A stretch of 64,000 nt of DNA from an uncultured Croceitalea sp. GTDB lineage: Bacteria > Bacteroidota > Bacteroidia > Flavobacteriales > Flavobacteriaceae. Within the stretch, counting starts at the first letter, position 1. Every line of letters begins with the position of its first letter. Below, piece after piece: positions 35,225 through 44,039 of the stretch. The stretch lies in the NCBI GenBank assembly GCA_947499565.1, contig CANMOV010000001.1, positions 992,001-1,056,000 on the forward strand. The letters are read 5' to 3'. The notes below the pieces were generated by a model. It was not told where the DNA came from. It made no database searches and saw only the letters and a list, made by a program, of their open reading frames with translations. Position numbers and translations under genes: made by a program.

Positions 35225-36691
35225 ATGAAAAAATATGCTATGAAAAAATCCCTCTTATTATTTATTTGTGCCCCATTGTTACTATTTACCTCTTGCAGTA
35301 ATGACGATGATGGAGGTTTAAATCCTACTTCTGCAGATGTTACCGTGCAAGATTTTATGTGGAAAGCCATGAATTTTTGGTATTTCTGGCAAGCAGATGT
35401 TCCAGATTTAGCTGATGATAGATTTACAACCAATCAAGAATACACAGAATACCTTCAAGGAAATCCTAATCCCACAGATTTTATAGAAAGTTTACGTTTC
35501 TCAGAAGATCGTTTTACTTTTTACAATGAAGATTTCGAGGTATTACTGAATTCGCTTTCTGGAATACGTAAAAGCAACGGACTTCAATTATTCAGTGCAG
35601 ATTTGTCAGCAGATAATACCGACAATCTATTTTTATTTGTTCGCAATGTAGTTCCTGGATCGGATGCAGCCGATAAGGGAATAATGCGAGGGGATGTTTT
35701 CTATGGTATAAATGGTCAAGCACTTACTTCTGATAATTTATCTGATTTACTTAGCGCAGATACATACACCTTAAACAAGGGTGAATTAGACGTTACCAAC
35801 AGACTAGTTAATGAAACCACTGAAGAAATTACATTAACTAAAGAAGAAAATCTTTTAGAGCCACCTATTCGGTTGGCAACCACAATAGACGTAAATGGGA
35901 CAAAAATTGGCTATCTAGTTTACCAAAGGTTCAATAGTGATTTTAATGAGGAATTAAATGATGCCTTTGGCCAATTCAAAGCTGATGGGGTTACTGATTT
36001 GGTATTGGATTTAAGATACAACCCAGGTGGCTCAGTAAATACCACAAGACTTTTGGCAAGTATGATCTACGGAACAAATACAAATGAGCTTTTTATTCGT
36101 CAACGTTGGAATTCTAAACGCCAAGCAAATTTTAGTTCAGAACAACTTGAAGATTATTTTGCAAATTCTACTGGAGTATCACCTATAAATACTCTAAACC
36201 TAAATAGGGTATATGTTCTAGCTACTGGAAATTCTGCATCTGCAAGTGAATTGTTAATTAACGGATTAGACCCTTATGTTGAAGTAATTCATATTGGCAC
36301 TACTACAAGAGGTAAAAATGAATTTTCAATTTCTTTAGTAGATTTACCAGAAAATAATTACCAATACAGTCCCTCCACTCAAGATCAGATTCCATCGGAT
36401 AATAAATGGATTATTCAACCTTTAGTAGGAAGAAATGAAAATTCCGTTGGTTTTCTAGATTTCACATCTGGTTTTACTCCAGATTTTGAAATAAGAGAAG
36501 ATGTTTTTAATCTTAGCTCATTTGGTAATCTAGAGGAACCATTACTCGCAAAAGCTATTGAGGAAATTACGGGGTTTACTAGCAAATCTCTAAATAATAA
36601 ATCCAGAGCTTCTGATATTCCCAATGATTTAATTGAGTTTGACTATGAAGAAGGTATAATGGTTTTAGATAAACAAATAGATTTAAATTAA
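35225..36691 (+). CDS. S41 family peptidase lipoprotein with PDZ domain
   Basis: A 488-residue C-terminal-processing-type protease. The N-terminus is a lipoprotein signal (LLLFTSC, Cys at ~25), followed by an Asp-rich linker. A PDZ-like domain lies at ~125-200 (VPGSDAADKGIMRGDVFYGI). The S41 catalytic core includes IGYLVYQRFNSDFNEELNDA, VLDLRYNPGGSVNTT and the serine site ATGNSASASELLINGL near residue 340. A second ATG five codons in (MKKSLLLF) is equally likely. It is divergent from the sigma operon and ends at a terminator shared with the B12 receptor. Confidence 0.91.
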   Translation: MKKYAMKKSLLLFICAPLLLFTSCSNDDDGGLNPTSADVTVQDFMWKAMNFWYFWQADVPDLADDRFTTNQEYTEYLQGNPNPTDFIESLRFSEDRFTFYNEDFEVLLNSLSGIRKSNGLQLFSADLSADNTDNLFLFVRNVVPGSDAADKGIMRGDVFYGINGQALTSDNLSDLLSADTYTLNKGELDVTNRLVNETTEEITLTKEENLLEPPIRLATTIDVNGTKIGYLVYQRFNSDFNEELNDAFGQFKADGVTDLVLDLRYNPGGSVNTTRLLASMIYGTNTNELFIRQRWNSKRQANFSSEQLEDYFANSTGVSPINTLNLNRVYVLATGNSASASELLINGLDPYVEVIHIGTTTRGKNEFSISLVDLPENNYQYSPSTQDQIPSDNKWIIQPLVGRNENSVGFLDFTSGFTPDFEIREDVFNLSSFGNLEEPLLAKAIEEITGFTSKSLNNKSRASDIPNDLIEFDYEEGIMVLDKQIDLN

Positions 36692-36694
36692 AAA

Positions 36695-36717
36695 AAGCGG
36701 CCAATTGGCCGCTTTTT
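36695..36717. terminator. bidirectional terminator shared by the S41 protease and btuB-type receptor
   Basis: A perfect stem AAGCGGCC-AATT-GGCCGCTT flanked by A- and T-runs. It lies between convergent genes; the receptor's stop codon sits at the end of the T-run. Confidence 0.88.
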
Positions 36718-38607
36718 TTATAACGTAATATTTAACCCTAGGCTATAATTTCTGCCTCTTGTGGTAAACCCAATAATCTCCTCATAATCTGTATTAAAGA
36801 TATTGGTCACATTAAAAAAGACCTTTAGCTTATCATTTTTAAATTGATGACCTAAGTAAAAATCTATTAAAGAATACGCATCCAAGTCAATATTCTGAAA
36901 TGTGCTAAAATCAGTATCCTCCCTACTACCAACATATTGGTAGTTTAAAGAAGCACTGGTTTTATCTGATAATGCATAATTTATAGTGGCGTTGGCTCTA
37001 TGTTTGGGTAAGCGCACTCGGTTACCTTCTTTAAGCTCTGTAAATGTATAGTTAGCAGAAAAATTGAAGTCTTTAAATAACTCAGAAACTATTTCAAACT
37101 CGGCTCCTTGAACTTTAGCATCATTTTCCGCATTTCTATATTGTGAAATAAAGTTTACTGGGTCTATCGTTGTAAAAAGCACCGTGTTTTCTTCATTTCT
37201 ATTAAAATAGAGCGCACTGAATCTAAATTTCTTCCCAAGATTCCATTCAAAACCGCCTTCTAATGTTCTGTTCTCTTCTGGCTCTAACTCTTGGTTTCCA
37301 AAAGTACCGTCAAACAATTGAAATAAACTAGGCGCTATAAAAGATGTGCTGTAAGAGCCTAAAAATTTACCATAACCTTTACCTAATTCAAAAGTGTAAG
37401 AAGGGTTAAAGTTATACGTAAGATGACTACCGTACTCGCTGTGGTTATTTAATCGAGTTCCTGCGTTAAGGTTAAAACCAAAATCAGAGACGTATACAAC
37501 ATTTACATATGGGTCACTATTTGTATCAGAAACTTCTTCAGCGAAAAGGGTTTCATTCTTTTGGTAGTTAAAACCTACTATAGTATATAATTTTTCATCA
37601 AAAACATATTTGTTAAATGCATCAACGATATAGCCTTTAGATTCAAACTGGGAAGGAAAATCAGAAATGGTTTCCCTATCAATACTGGTCATACTAGCAT
37701 TTATAGTTATACTACCATTGTTATATTTTAATTCCGGACTTACCCCAAAACGAAGTTGTTCTGAAATGGACTCATCATTAGTATCTGCAAATTGAAATAA
37801 TGGTGCAGGAAAGCCGTCAATAGCAGTATTATACTTATCAAAACTTCCAAAAACCTTTACATTGAAATTTTCTGAAAAGGCATAGCCTAATTTTACATTG
37901 GTATTTATTCTAGAAAACGGGTCTTCTTCAGTGTTTGTTCCAGAAGCTGCAGATAGCCCATCTGTAAATTGATTTGCAAAACCTACTGCATAGCTAAATT
38001 TAGATAATGTCCCATTTAAATTAACCGCATTATTAAAATTAGATATGGTTTTGTTGTCTTCATTCTGGGAAGCGTTAGTTCCCATGACAGAACTTACACT
38101 TAATGCTATTTTGTCCTCTGTGGCACTCTTTGTGATAATACTAATCACCGCAGTAGCGGCAGAATTGCCATATAGCGTGCTGGCTGCACCTTTTATAATT
38201 TCAATACTTTCAATAGTATTTAAATCTAATAATCTTAAGTCAAAATCATTGGCTATTTGTGAAGGGTCGTTTACCTGAATACCATCTATAAGCACCAAAA
38301 CCTGTCTGTTATTCCCTCCGCGAATAAAGTAACCAAGATTTTGCCCTGCAACACTTCTACTACCATTAATTTCAATTCCACTTTTGGAGTTAATAATTTC
38401 TGCAACAGTCCTGCCCTGGTTACGTTCAAGTTCTTCTGCTGTAATTTTCACAACTGTCTTACCAGAATTCTCGCGTTTTAATTGAAAACGAGAGTCACTA
38501 ACTACAACTTCTTGCAATTCTTGTACTGCAATGGAATCCTTGTCCTGTGCAGTAAGCGCTGTACCTAGCAATAGGCCAGTACAAAGCGTTAAATACTTTT
38601 TGTTCAT
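36718..38607 (-). CDS. TonB-dependent outer-membrane receptor, cobalamin type (BtuB-like)
   Basis: A 629-residue outer-membrane receptor. Signal peptide (ending TALTAQ), then a TonB-box-like start (LQEVVVSDSRF), a plug domain with LVLIDGIQVNDPSQ and the IEIIKGAASTLYGNSAATAV signature, and a ~450-residue beta-barrel ending in YSLGLNITL. The long regulatory leader upstream is a cobalamin riboswitch, and the divergent genes encode a BtuFCD-type importer, so the substrate is most likely vitamin B12 or another corrinoid. It does not carry the SusC-type N-terminal carboxypeptidase domain. Expression should fall when B12 is plentiful. Confidence 0.91.
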   Translation of the reverse strand: MNKKYLTLCTGLLLGTALTAQDKDSIAVQELQEVVVSDSRFQLKRENSGKTVVKITAEELERNQGRTVAEIINSKSGIEINGSRSVAGQNLGYFIRGGNNRQVLVLIDGIQVNDPSQIANDFDLRLLDLNTIESIEIIKGAASTLYGNSAATAVISIITKSATEDKIALSVSSVMGTNASQNEDNKTISNFNNAVNLNGTLSKFSYAVGFANQFTDGLSAASGTNTEEDPFSRINTNVKLGYAFSENFNVKVFGSFDKYNTAIDGFPAPLFQFADTNDESISEQLRFGVSPELKYNNGSITINASMTSIDRETISDFPSQFESKGYIVDAFNKYVFDEKLYTIVGFNYQKNETLFAEEVSDTNSDPYVNVVYVSDFGFNLNAGTRLNNHSEYGSHLTYNFNPSYTFELGKGYGKFLGSYSTSFIAPSLFQLFDGTFGNQELEPEENRTLEGGFEWNLGKKFRFSALYFNRNEENTVLFTTIDPVNFISQYRNAENDAKVQGAEFEIVSELFKDFNFSANYTFTELKEGNRVRLPKHRANATINYALSDKTSASLNYQYVGSREDTDFSTFQNIDLDAYSLIDFYLGHQFKNDKLKVFFNVTNIFNTDYEEIIGFTTRGRNYSLGLNITL

Positions 38608-38680
38608 TTTTAAATTGGATTGCTCGGAAAAGCGATAGGTTACCCATACGCAAACTTTTATCCCGAAAGTTTAACATTAA

Positions 38681-38871
38681 TTGTTTGAATCCGGCAGGTC
38701 TCCTGGCTTGCGTCTTATCTACTACCTTCCCGTGCAATTACACAGTGGTTTTGGAGTTGTGATAAGCACCTAATCTCAGTACTGATACTCAAATATCAGT
38801 GCCGAATCGGCACAGCTTACAGTTGCGGGAACAGCTCCGGTGTTTCACCGGATTCCCTTTTAATCAAACAA
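38681..38871 (-). promoter_or_regulatory. cobalamin riboswitch controlling the BtuB-like receptor
   Basis: On the minus strand the aptamer runs from GGGAATCCGGTG and GAGCTGTTCCCGCAACTGTA through CCACTGTGTAATTGCACGGG to AAGCCAGGAGACCTGCC, the B12 box. A terminal pairing TTGTTTGA/TCAAACAA closes the element, about 75 bases before the receptor ATG. Between the aptamer and the start lies a 7-bp hairpin (AAACTTT/AAAGTTT, 38652-38672) without a strong U-run, so control may be translational. Identification of the class is firm; mechanism is inference. Confidence 0.93.
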
Positions 38872-38901
38872 GAAAATTCTTATTTGAACCAAAATTCGTT
38901 G

Positions 38902-38909
38902 CGAAAGTA
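38902..38909 (-). promoter_or_regulatory. candidate -7 box of the riboswitch transcript
   Basis: On the minus strand TACTTTCG (one mismatch to TAnnTTTG) lies about 30 bases upstream of the aptamer 5' end, at the position expected for the transcript start. No good -33 TTG. Confidence 0.35.
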
Positions 38910-38950
38910 ATCATTCTGTTTAACTCTTTTCTATCAAACTCAAATAAGCT

Positions 38951-38958
38951 TAAATTTG
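38951..38958 (+). promoter_or_regulatory. candidate -7 box of the btuFCD operon
   Basis: TAAATTTG fits TAnnTTTG on the plus strand. If used, the start point would be near 38965, at or after the ATG at 38964, favouring a downstream start codon for the lipoprotein. Confidence 0.35.
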
Positions 38959-39026
38959 AAGCCATGATACTAAAAGAATATAAATCTTCAACATCCAATT
39001 TGAGTACCCATTGCAGCAAAAACCAC

Positions 39027-39089
39027 CAGTTCGAATTTTTTCAACCAGAGAAAGCCCGCCTGCCAGATGGGCAGGTATCAAGAACTAGG
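39027..39089 (+). repeat. small interspersed repeat (copy D) inside the extended BtuF frame
   Basis: CCAGTTCGAATTTTTTCAA, a GCCTGCC/GGCAGG palindrome, then ATCAAGAACT. Same order and motifs as copy C (14266-14326, minus strand) and related to copies A/B. It lies in a reading frame open from 38799. Confidence 0.55.
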
Positions 39090-39125
39090 CTTTTAAAATG
39101 GGAAAATCTTTTTCTAGATACGATT

Positions 39126-40277
39126 TTGTCAGGCTTTAAATTCCTGATTTTACTGCTATGCATCGCCATCCTAGTTTTAAGCTGTGCTGAAAAGAAGAAG
39201 GAAATTCCTTTTAGTGAAGTAATCAATAAATCAGCCGTAGAATATGCCTCCGGATTTTCAATCGAACATAATTCGGAATATACAGTGGTTAAAGTTTTAG
39301 AACCTTGGCCAGGGGCAAGTAAAGCATACACTTACGCCTTTATACCACAAGAGAAATTAGCGTCAATCACCTATCCAAAAGATGCTTATGACGCCGTCAT
39401 AGCTATTCCCATCAAAGATTTTGTGATTACTTCGACCACCCATATTCCTGCTGTGGAAGCACTTGGTGGACTTAATAAAGTAGTAGGTTTTCCTAATACC
39501 AAATATATTTCCTCTATGCCTGCAAGAAAGTTGATTGCGGAACGAAAAATAAAAGAATTAGGCACCAATGAGAGTTTAAACACTGAAATGGTTTTGGAGT
39601 TAGCTCCTGACCTGATTGTAGGGTTTGGTATTAATAACCAAAATAGTACGTACGAAGTAATTCAAAAAGCAAACATCCCTGTGGTCTTTAATGGTGATTG
39701 GAATGAAAAAACACCGCTTGGGAAAGCGGAATGGATTAAGTTTTTTGGTGTTCTTTTGAATAAAGAAAAAGAAGCTGATAGTATTTTTAGCAATATCGTT
39801 TCAGAATATGAACGAGTTAGAACATTAAGTGTAAAAGCAACTCATAGGCCTACGGTTTTAAGTGGCGCTTTGTACAAAGATGTTTGGTATTTGCCTGCTG
39901 GAGAAAGTTGGGCGGCGCAATTTTTAGCTGATGCTAATGTGAATTATCTATGGCAAGAAAGTAAAGGTACTGGAAGTTTATCTTTAAGTCTCGAAAGCGT
40001 TTTAGAAAAAGGGCAAAACGCTGACTTTTGGGTTTCTCCATCTCAATTCACCAGCTATATGGAAATGGAAGAGTCCAACTTGCACTATCAACAGTTTAAG
40101 GCATTTAGGGATAAAAAAGTATTTACCTTTTCAGCAACTAAAGGACCAACTGGTGGTCTTTTATTTTATGAATTGGCGCCACAAAGACCAGATTTAGTCC
40201 TAAAGGATATGGTTCATATTTTTCATCCAGATTTATTACCTAATCACAGTCCCTACTTTTTTACACCTTTGCAGTAA
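39126..40277 (+). CDS. B12-type ABC transporter substrate-binding lipoprotein (BtuF-like)
   Basis: A ~383-residue periplasmic binding protein with a helical backbone: AVEALGGLNKVVGFPNTKY, LELAPDLIVGFGI, and LAPQRPDLVLKDMVHIFHPD at the C-terminus. It should hand a corrinoid to the permease encoded next. The start is uncertain. The frame is open from 38799 with an ATG at 38964, but the upstream part encodes an interspersed repeat. A TTG at 39126 gives a textbook lipoprotein signal (FLILLLCIAILVLSC, Cys at residue 20). I prefer this TTG. It is divergent from the riboswitch-controlled receptor and starts a btuFCD operon. An iron-chelate substrate is a weaker alternative. Confidence 0.82.
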   Translation: MSGFKFLILLLCIAILVLSCAEKKKEIPFSEVINKSAVEYASGFSIEHNSEYTVVKVLEPWPGASKAYTYAFIPQEKLASITYPKDAYDAVIAIPIKDFVITSTTHIPAVEALGGLNKVVGFPNTKYISSMPARKLIAERKIKELGTNESLNTEMVLELAPDLIVGFGINNQNSTYEVIQKANIPVVFNGDWNEKTPLGKAEWIKFFGVLLNKEKEADSIFSNIVSEYERVRTLSVKATHRPTVLSGALYKDVWYLPAGESWAAQFLADANVNYLWQESKGTGSLSLSLESVLEKGQNADFWVSPSQFTSYMEMEESNLHYQQFKAFRDKKVFTFSATKGPTGGLLFYELAPQRPDLVLKDMVHIFHPDLLPNHSPYFFTPLQ

Positions 40278-40320
40278 TGCTAGACCCCGCATAATATATT
40301 AGAAAATCTATTCCGTGTCC

Positions 40321-40426
40321 ATACTACTTCAAAATAGAATATCTTATTTCATTTTTACTACTTACCATAGCTGTGCTATGCTAAGTAGCAGAAAAAGTTC
40401 TATTTTATTGTATTTTGAATACTCAT
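40321..40426. repeat. 106-bp imperfect palindrome between btuF-like and btuC-like genes
   Basis: Two ~51-base arms meet at a 3-base loop (TGT). The inner 14 bases (CTACTTACCATAGC / GCTATGCTAAGTAG) pair with one mismatch. The outer parts share TTCAAAATA and are roughly three-quarters complementary overall. It fills most of the intergenic gap inside an operon and could be a MITE-like insertion or a large mRNA hairpin. Confidence 0.6.
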
Positions 40427-40445
40427 CACAAAGTTCTAATACATA

Positions 40446-41480
40446 ATGCAGAGTAAGGCAAAATCATATCAGTTTTCATTTATACTATTACTAGGGGTTT
40501 TGCTATTTACTTGGTTTTTGAACATTAGTTCTGGTTCTGTAAATATTCCAATAAAGTCTACTTTTTCTGCACTATTTAATGGTGAAGTTCCTATTGATTC
40601 CTGGAAATATATTATTTGGAATTATAGGATTCCAAAAGCATTTACAGCAATCTTAGTGGGTGGTGGACTAGCATTAAGTGGTTTACTAATGCAAACCTTA
40701 TTTAGAAACCCATTAGCTGGACCTTTTGTCTTAGGTATTAGCTCCGGTGCTAGTTTGGGAGCCGCATTATTGCTTTTAGGATCTTCCCTTTTAAGTGGAT
40801 TTGCAGTCTTTGGATTTTTAAATGATGTGTCCTTAGTCATAGCTGCAAGTTTAGGGAGTTTCCTAGTACTATTAATAGTTATGCTTGTTGCCAATCGTGT
40901 TAGGGATACGATGGCTTTACTTATAATAGGCTTAATGTTTGGCAGTGTTACTTCTGCCATAGTAAGTGTCCTGGCATATTTTTCAGATGCTGAACAATTG
41001 CAACGTTTTATTTTTTGGTCTTATGGTAGTGTAGGCAATCTTTCATGGAACCAACTAATTCTTTTAGCGAGTATTGTGTTTATAGGAGTATTGTTGAGCG
41101 TGTTTTCCATAAAAAAGTTGAACGCTTTTCTATTGGGTGAAAATTATGCACAAAGTCTAGGAGTATCCTTAAAGAAGTCCAGATTACTTATTATTATCGC
41201 AACGGGATTGCTTGCAGGTTCTATAACCGCTTTTGCTGGCCCTATTGCTTTTGTAGGATTGGCAGTTCCGCATCTTACCCGGCAGCTCTTCAATACCATG
41301 GAGCATAAAATATTAGTGCCTGCTGTATTCTTTTATGGTGCTATTTTAATGTTACTATGTGATACTATTGCACAGCTACCAAACTCTGCCAGTGTTTTAC
41401 CCATAAATGCTATAACTTCTTTAATAGGAGCGCCAGTAGTAATTTGGTTATTGGTTAGAAAACGAAAACTACTTTTCTAA
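40446..41480 (+). CDS. FecCD/BtuC family ABC transporter permease
   Basis: A 344-residue inner-membrane permease with about ten helices. Family hallmarks: NYRIPKAFTAILVGGGLALS near residue 60, QTLFRNPLAGPFVLGISSGA near 84, and FAGPIAFVGLAVPHLTR near 265. The last holds the coupling loop to the ATPase. It forms the membrane channel of the B12-type importer. Its stop overlaps the ATPase start by one base (TAATG), so these two are translationally coupled. Confidence 0.94.
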   Translation: MQSKAKSYQFSFILLLGVLLFTWFLNISSGSVNIPIKSTFSALFNGEVPIDSWKYIIWNYRIPKAFTAILVGGGLALSGLLMQTLFRNPLAGPFVLGISSGASLGAALLLLGSSLLSGFAVFGFLNDVSLVIAASLGSFLVLLIVMLVANRVRDTMALLIIGLMFGSVTSAIVSVLAYFSDAEQLQRFIFWSYGSVGNLSWNQLILLASIVFIGVLLSVFSIKKLNAFLLGENYAQSLGVSLKKSRLLIIIATGLLAGSITAFAGPIAFVGLAVPHLTRQLFNTMEHKILVPAVFFYGAILMLLCDTIAQLPNSASVLPINAITSLIGAPVVIWLLVRKRKLLF

Positions 41481-42256
41481 TGGAAGAACAAAAAACAACT
41501 ATCGAAGTAAAAAGTTTATCCATTGGGTATAAAAATTATGCTGTTGCGGAGAATATTAATTTTGAGCTTCAACCCAAAGAACTATGTGCTATAATTGGTG
41601 TAAACGGGATAGGAAAGTCGACACTTCTTAGAACTTTAGGAAAATTACAGCCAAAACTATCTGGAGAGATTCTAGTTGAAAAACAACTTCTTGAAAATTA
41701 TAATCCATCAGATTTCGCAAAACAGACCAGTGTAGTGCTTACTGAACCTATTGCCTCTAAAAACCTTACCGTTAAAGAATTAATTACACTTGGCAGACAA
41801 CCCTATACCAATTGGCTGGGAAGTCTTACTGCTACTGATAAAAAATACATTGTTGAAAGCATCCAAAGTTTTGAATTGGAGGAATTCACCGGTAAAAAAT
41901 GTCATGAATTAAGCGATGGGCAATTACAACGCGTATTAATTGCCAGAGCAATGGCGCAAGACACACCCCTTATTCTCTTAGATGAACCTACTACTCATTT
42001 AGACTTATATCATAAAGTTCAAATCTTAAAGCTGCTACAACAACTAGCGCACCAATACAGTAAGACCATACTATTTACCACTCATGAAATTGATTTAGCA
42101 ATACAATTATGCGATAAAATTTTGATTCTAGATGGTCAAGAAAATCCATTTGCTCCGCCATGTGAATTAATCAAAGAAGGTTGTTTCAATACTCTTTTCC
42201 CATCAGAAATGGTCAAATTTGATGCAAAAACAGGCACTTTTAAGGTTAATAAGTAG
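41480..42256 (+). CDS. ABC transporter ATP-binding protein (BtuD/FecE-like)
   Basis: A 258-residue ATPase: Walker A GVNGIGKSTLL near residue 38, Q-loop region VVLTEPIASKNLTVKELIT, signature LSDGQLQRVLIARAMAQ near 141, Walker B LILLDEPTTHLD and the switch His in TTHEID. The C-helix is LSDGQ rather than LSGGQ, as in other members of this importer subfamily. It is third in the divergent B12 operon. Its partner receptor is under the riboswitch; no riboswitch is seen on this strand. Confidence 0.94.
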   Translation: MEEQKTTIEVKSLSIGYKNYAVAENINFELQPKELCAIIGVNGIGKSTLLRTLGKLQPKLSGEILVEKQLLENYNPSDFAKQTSVVLTEPIASKNLTVKELITLGRQPYTNWLGSLTATDKKYIVESIQSFELEEFTGKKCHELSDGQLQRVLIARAMAQDTPLILLDEPTTHLDLYHKVQILKLLQQLAHQYSKTILFTTHEIDLAIQLCDKILILDGQENPFAPPCELIKEGCFNTLFPSEMVKFDAKTGTFKVNK

Positions 42257-42316
42257 CTTTCTTTATACTTTCTTAAAAGCAATATTCACGTATCTTTATC
42301 ATTAGAATAAAACTAT

Positions 42317-43672
42317 ATGAATACCGAGTTGATTTATATTTTAATTGGGTTAATTTCAATCGCCATTGGCGTTTCTATTGGCATATACATTCAACGTTTA
42401 AAAACCAAGTCTAGTCAAAGCGAACTAGAAGCTGAAAACAAGCAATTAAACACCTCTATTTCTTCAATAAATGAAAAACTACTAGTTGAAAACGAAGAAA
42501 AAAGACGGTTACAATCCGAAAAAGAAAGTCTTGGGCAAAACTATGTGCGTTTAGAAGCGGTAAATGAAAATTTACAACGTGTAAATACAGAACAAAAAGA
42601 AGAGGTAGAAAAGCTACAAGAAAAGTTTACTAAAGAGTTTGAAAACTTAGCCAACAAAATTCTAGAAGAAAAAAGCAATAAGTTCACGGAACAAAATCAG
42701 AAAAATATAAAACAGATTTTAAGTCCGCTCCAAGAGAAAATTCAATTGTTTGAAAAGAAAGTAGAAGCTACTCAAAAAGAGAATATCAGTATTCATTCAG
42801 CTTTAAAGGAACAATTATTAAATCTTCAAAATCAGAACCTTAAAATAACCCAAGAAGCTGAAAACCTAACTAAAGCATTAAAAGGTGATAGCAAAATGCA
42901 AGGAAATTGGGGCGAGTTAGTCTTAGAGCGTGTTTTAGAAAAATCTGGATTAGAAAAAGACCGTGAATATAGTGTGCAGCAAAGTTTTACACTAGAAGAT
43001 GGCACTAGGGTACTGCCAGATGTTATCATTCATCTTCCAGATGGTAAAAAAATGGTTGTAGATTCTAAAGTTTCTTTAACAGATTATGAACGCTATGTAA
43101 ATGCAGAAGAAGAACTAAAAGAGAAGCACTTAAAGGATCATATCAATTCCCTTAGAAAACACGTAGAACAATTATCTGGAAAGAAATATGAGGATTTATA
43201 TGAAATGGAAAGTCCAGATTTTGTATTGCTTTTTGTGCCTATAGAACCTGCCTTTGCCGTTGCTATAAATCAAGATAGTTCTTTATACAATAAAGCATTT
43301 GAACAAAATATAGTTATCGTTACCCCGTCTACCCTACTCGCCACATTAAGGACTATAGACACCATGTGGAATAATGAAAAACAACAAAAGAATGCCATCG
43401 AAATTGCACGCCAAGCTGGTGCGCTTTATGACAAGTTTGAAGGTTTCGTGACTGACTTAACTAAGGTTGGCAAGAAAATGGATGAGGCCAAAACGGAATA
43501 TCGAGGTGCTATGAATAAATTGGTGGAAGGACGAGGGAATATAGTCACTAGCATAGAAAAACTTAAGAAGATGGGAGCTAAAGCTAAAAAATCTATACCT
43601 GAACCCATTTTAAAACGAGCAGAAGAAGATGATTTTGAAATTGAAGAGGAACAATCAAAACTAGAGCTTTAA
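42317..43672 (+). CDS. rmuC: DNA recombination protein RmuC
   Basis: A 451-residue protein with an N-terminal membrane helix (YILIGLISIAIGVSIGIYI), a long coiled coil (~residues 32-180, rich in Glu, Lys and Gln) and the RmuC nuclease-like domain: SKMQGNWGELVLERVLEKSG, VLPDVIIHLPDGKKMVVDSK and VIVTPSTLLATLRTI. RmuC limits inversions and small rearrangements; its biochemistry is not settled. Two small genes follow closely on the same strand. Confidence 0.94.
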   Translation: MNTELIYILIGLISIAIGVSIGIYIQRLKTKSSQSELEAENKQLNTSISSINEKLLVENEEKRRLQSEKESLGQNYVRLEAVNENLQRVNTEQKEEVEKLQEKFTKEFENLANKILEEKSNKFTEQNQKNIKQILSPLQEKIQLFEKKVEATQKENISIHSALKEQLLNLQNQNLKITQEAENLTKALKGDSKMQGNWGELVLERVLEKSGLEKDREYSVQQSFTLEDGTRVLPDVIIHLPDGKKMVVDSKVSLTDYERYVNAEEELKEKHLKDHINSLRKHVEQLSGKKYEDLYEMESPDFVLLFVPIEPAFAVAINQDSSLYNKAFEQNIVIVTPSTLLATLRTIDTMWNNEKQQKNAIEIARQAGALYDKFEGFVTDLTKVGKKMDEAKTEYRGAMNKLVEGRGNIVTSIEKLKKMGAKAKKSIPEPILKRAEEDDFEIEEEQSKLEL

Positions 43673-43673
43673 A

Positions 43674-44039
43674 ATGCGAAAAATACTCTTTATACTAATT
43701 TCTATAATCCTCTTAGGAATAGCTGGTTATTTTGCTTTTGTCTATTATGTTCCATTTAGTGAAGGTTATCGGTCGGGAGAGTTAATAAAATTTAGTAGAA
43801 AAGGAATTTTAGCTAAAACTTGGGAAGGAGAAATAAGCCAAGGAATATCTAGTGCCCAGATTTTTGAATTTTCTGTTGAGGATAATGAAAAGGAAGTGAT
43901 TGAAAAGCTTAAAGACTTTCAAGGAAAGTATGTTAAAGTGACTTATAAAGAGCGCTATTCGAGCTTTTTCTGGTTAGGTGATACCAAACATTTTATTATT
44001 GAAGTTGAACAAGAAAAATCTCCGCATTTTGGGAATTGA
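43674..44039 (+). CDS. small membrane-anchored conserved protein
   Basis: A 121-residue protein: one N-terminal hydrophobic segment (ILFILISIILLGIAGYFAF) followed by a ~95-residue soluble domain with YRSGELIKFSRKGILAKTWE, which looks beta-rich. Such proteins have sometimes carried the label 6-phosphogluconate dehydrogenase in databases (from memory); no Rossmann or dehydrogenase motif is present. It begins two bases after rmuC, and the thioesterase start overlaps its end, so the three may be co-expressed. Function is unknown. Confidence 0.78.
   Translation: MRKILFILISIILLGIAGYFAFVYYVPFSEGYRSGELIKFSRKGILAKTWEGEISQGISSAQIFEFSVEDNEKEVIEKLKDFQGKYVKVTYKERYSSFFWLGDTKHFIIEVEQEKSPHFGN

Noticed and set aside
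38799-38963. N-terminal extension of the B12 binding protein
   Set aside because: It starts inside the riboswitch on the opposite strand, and no signal or family similarity appears before the repeat.
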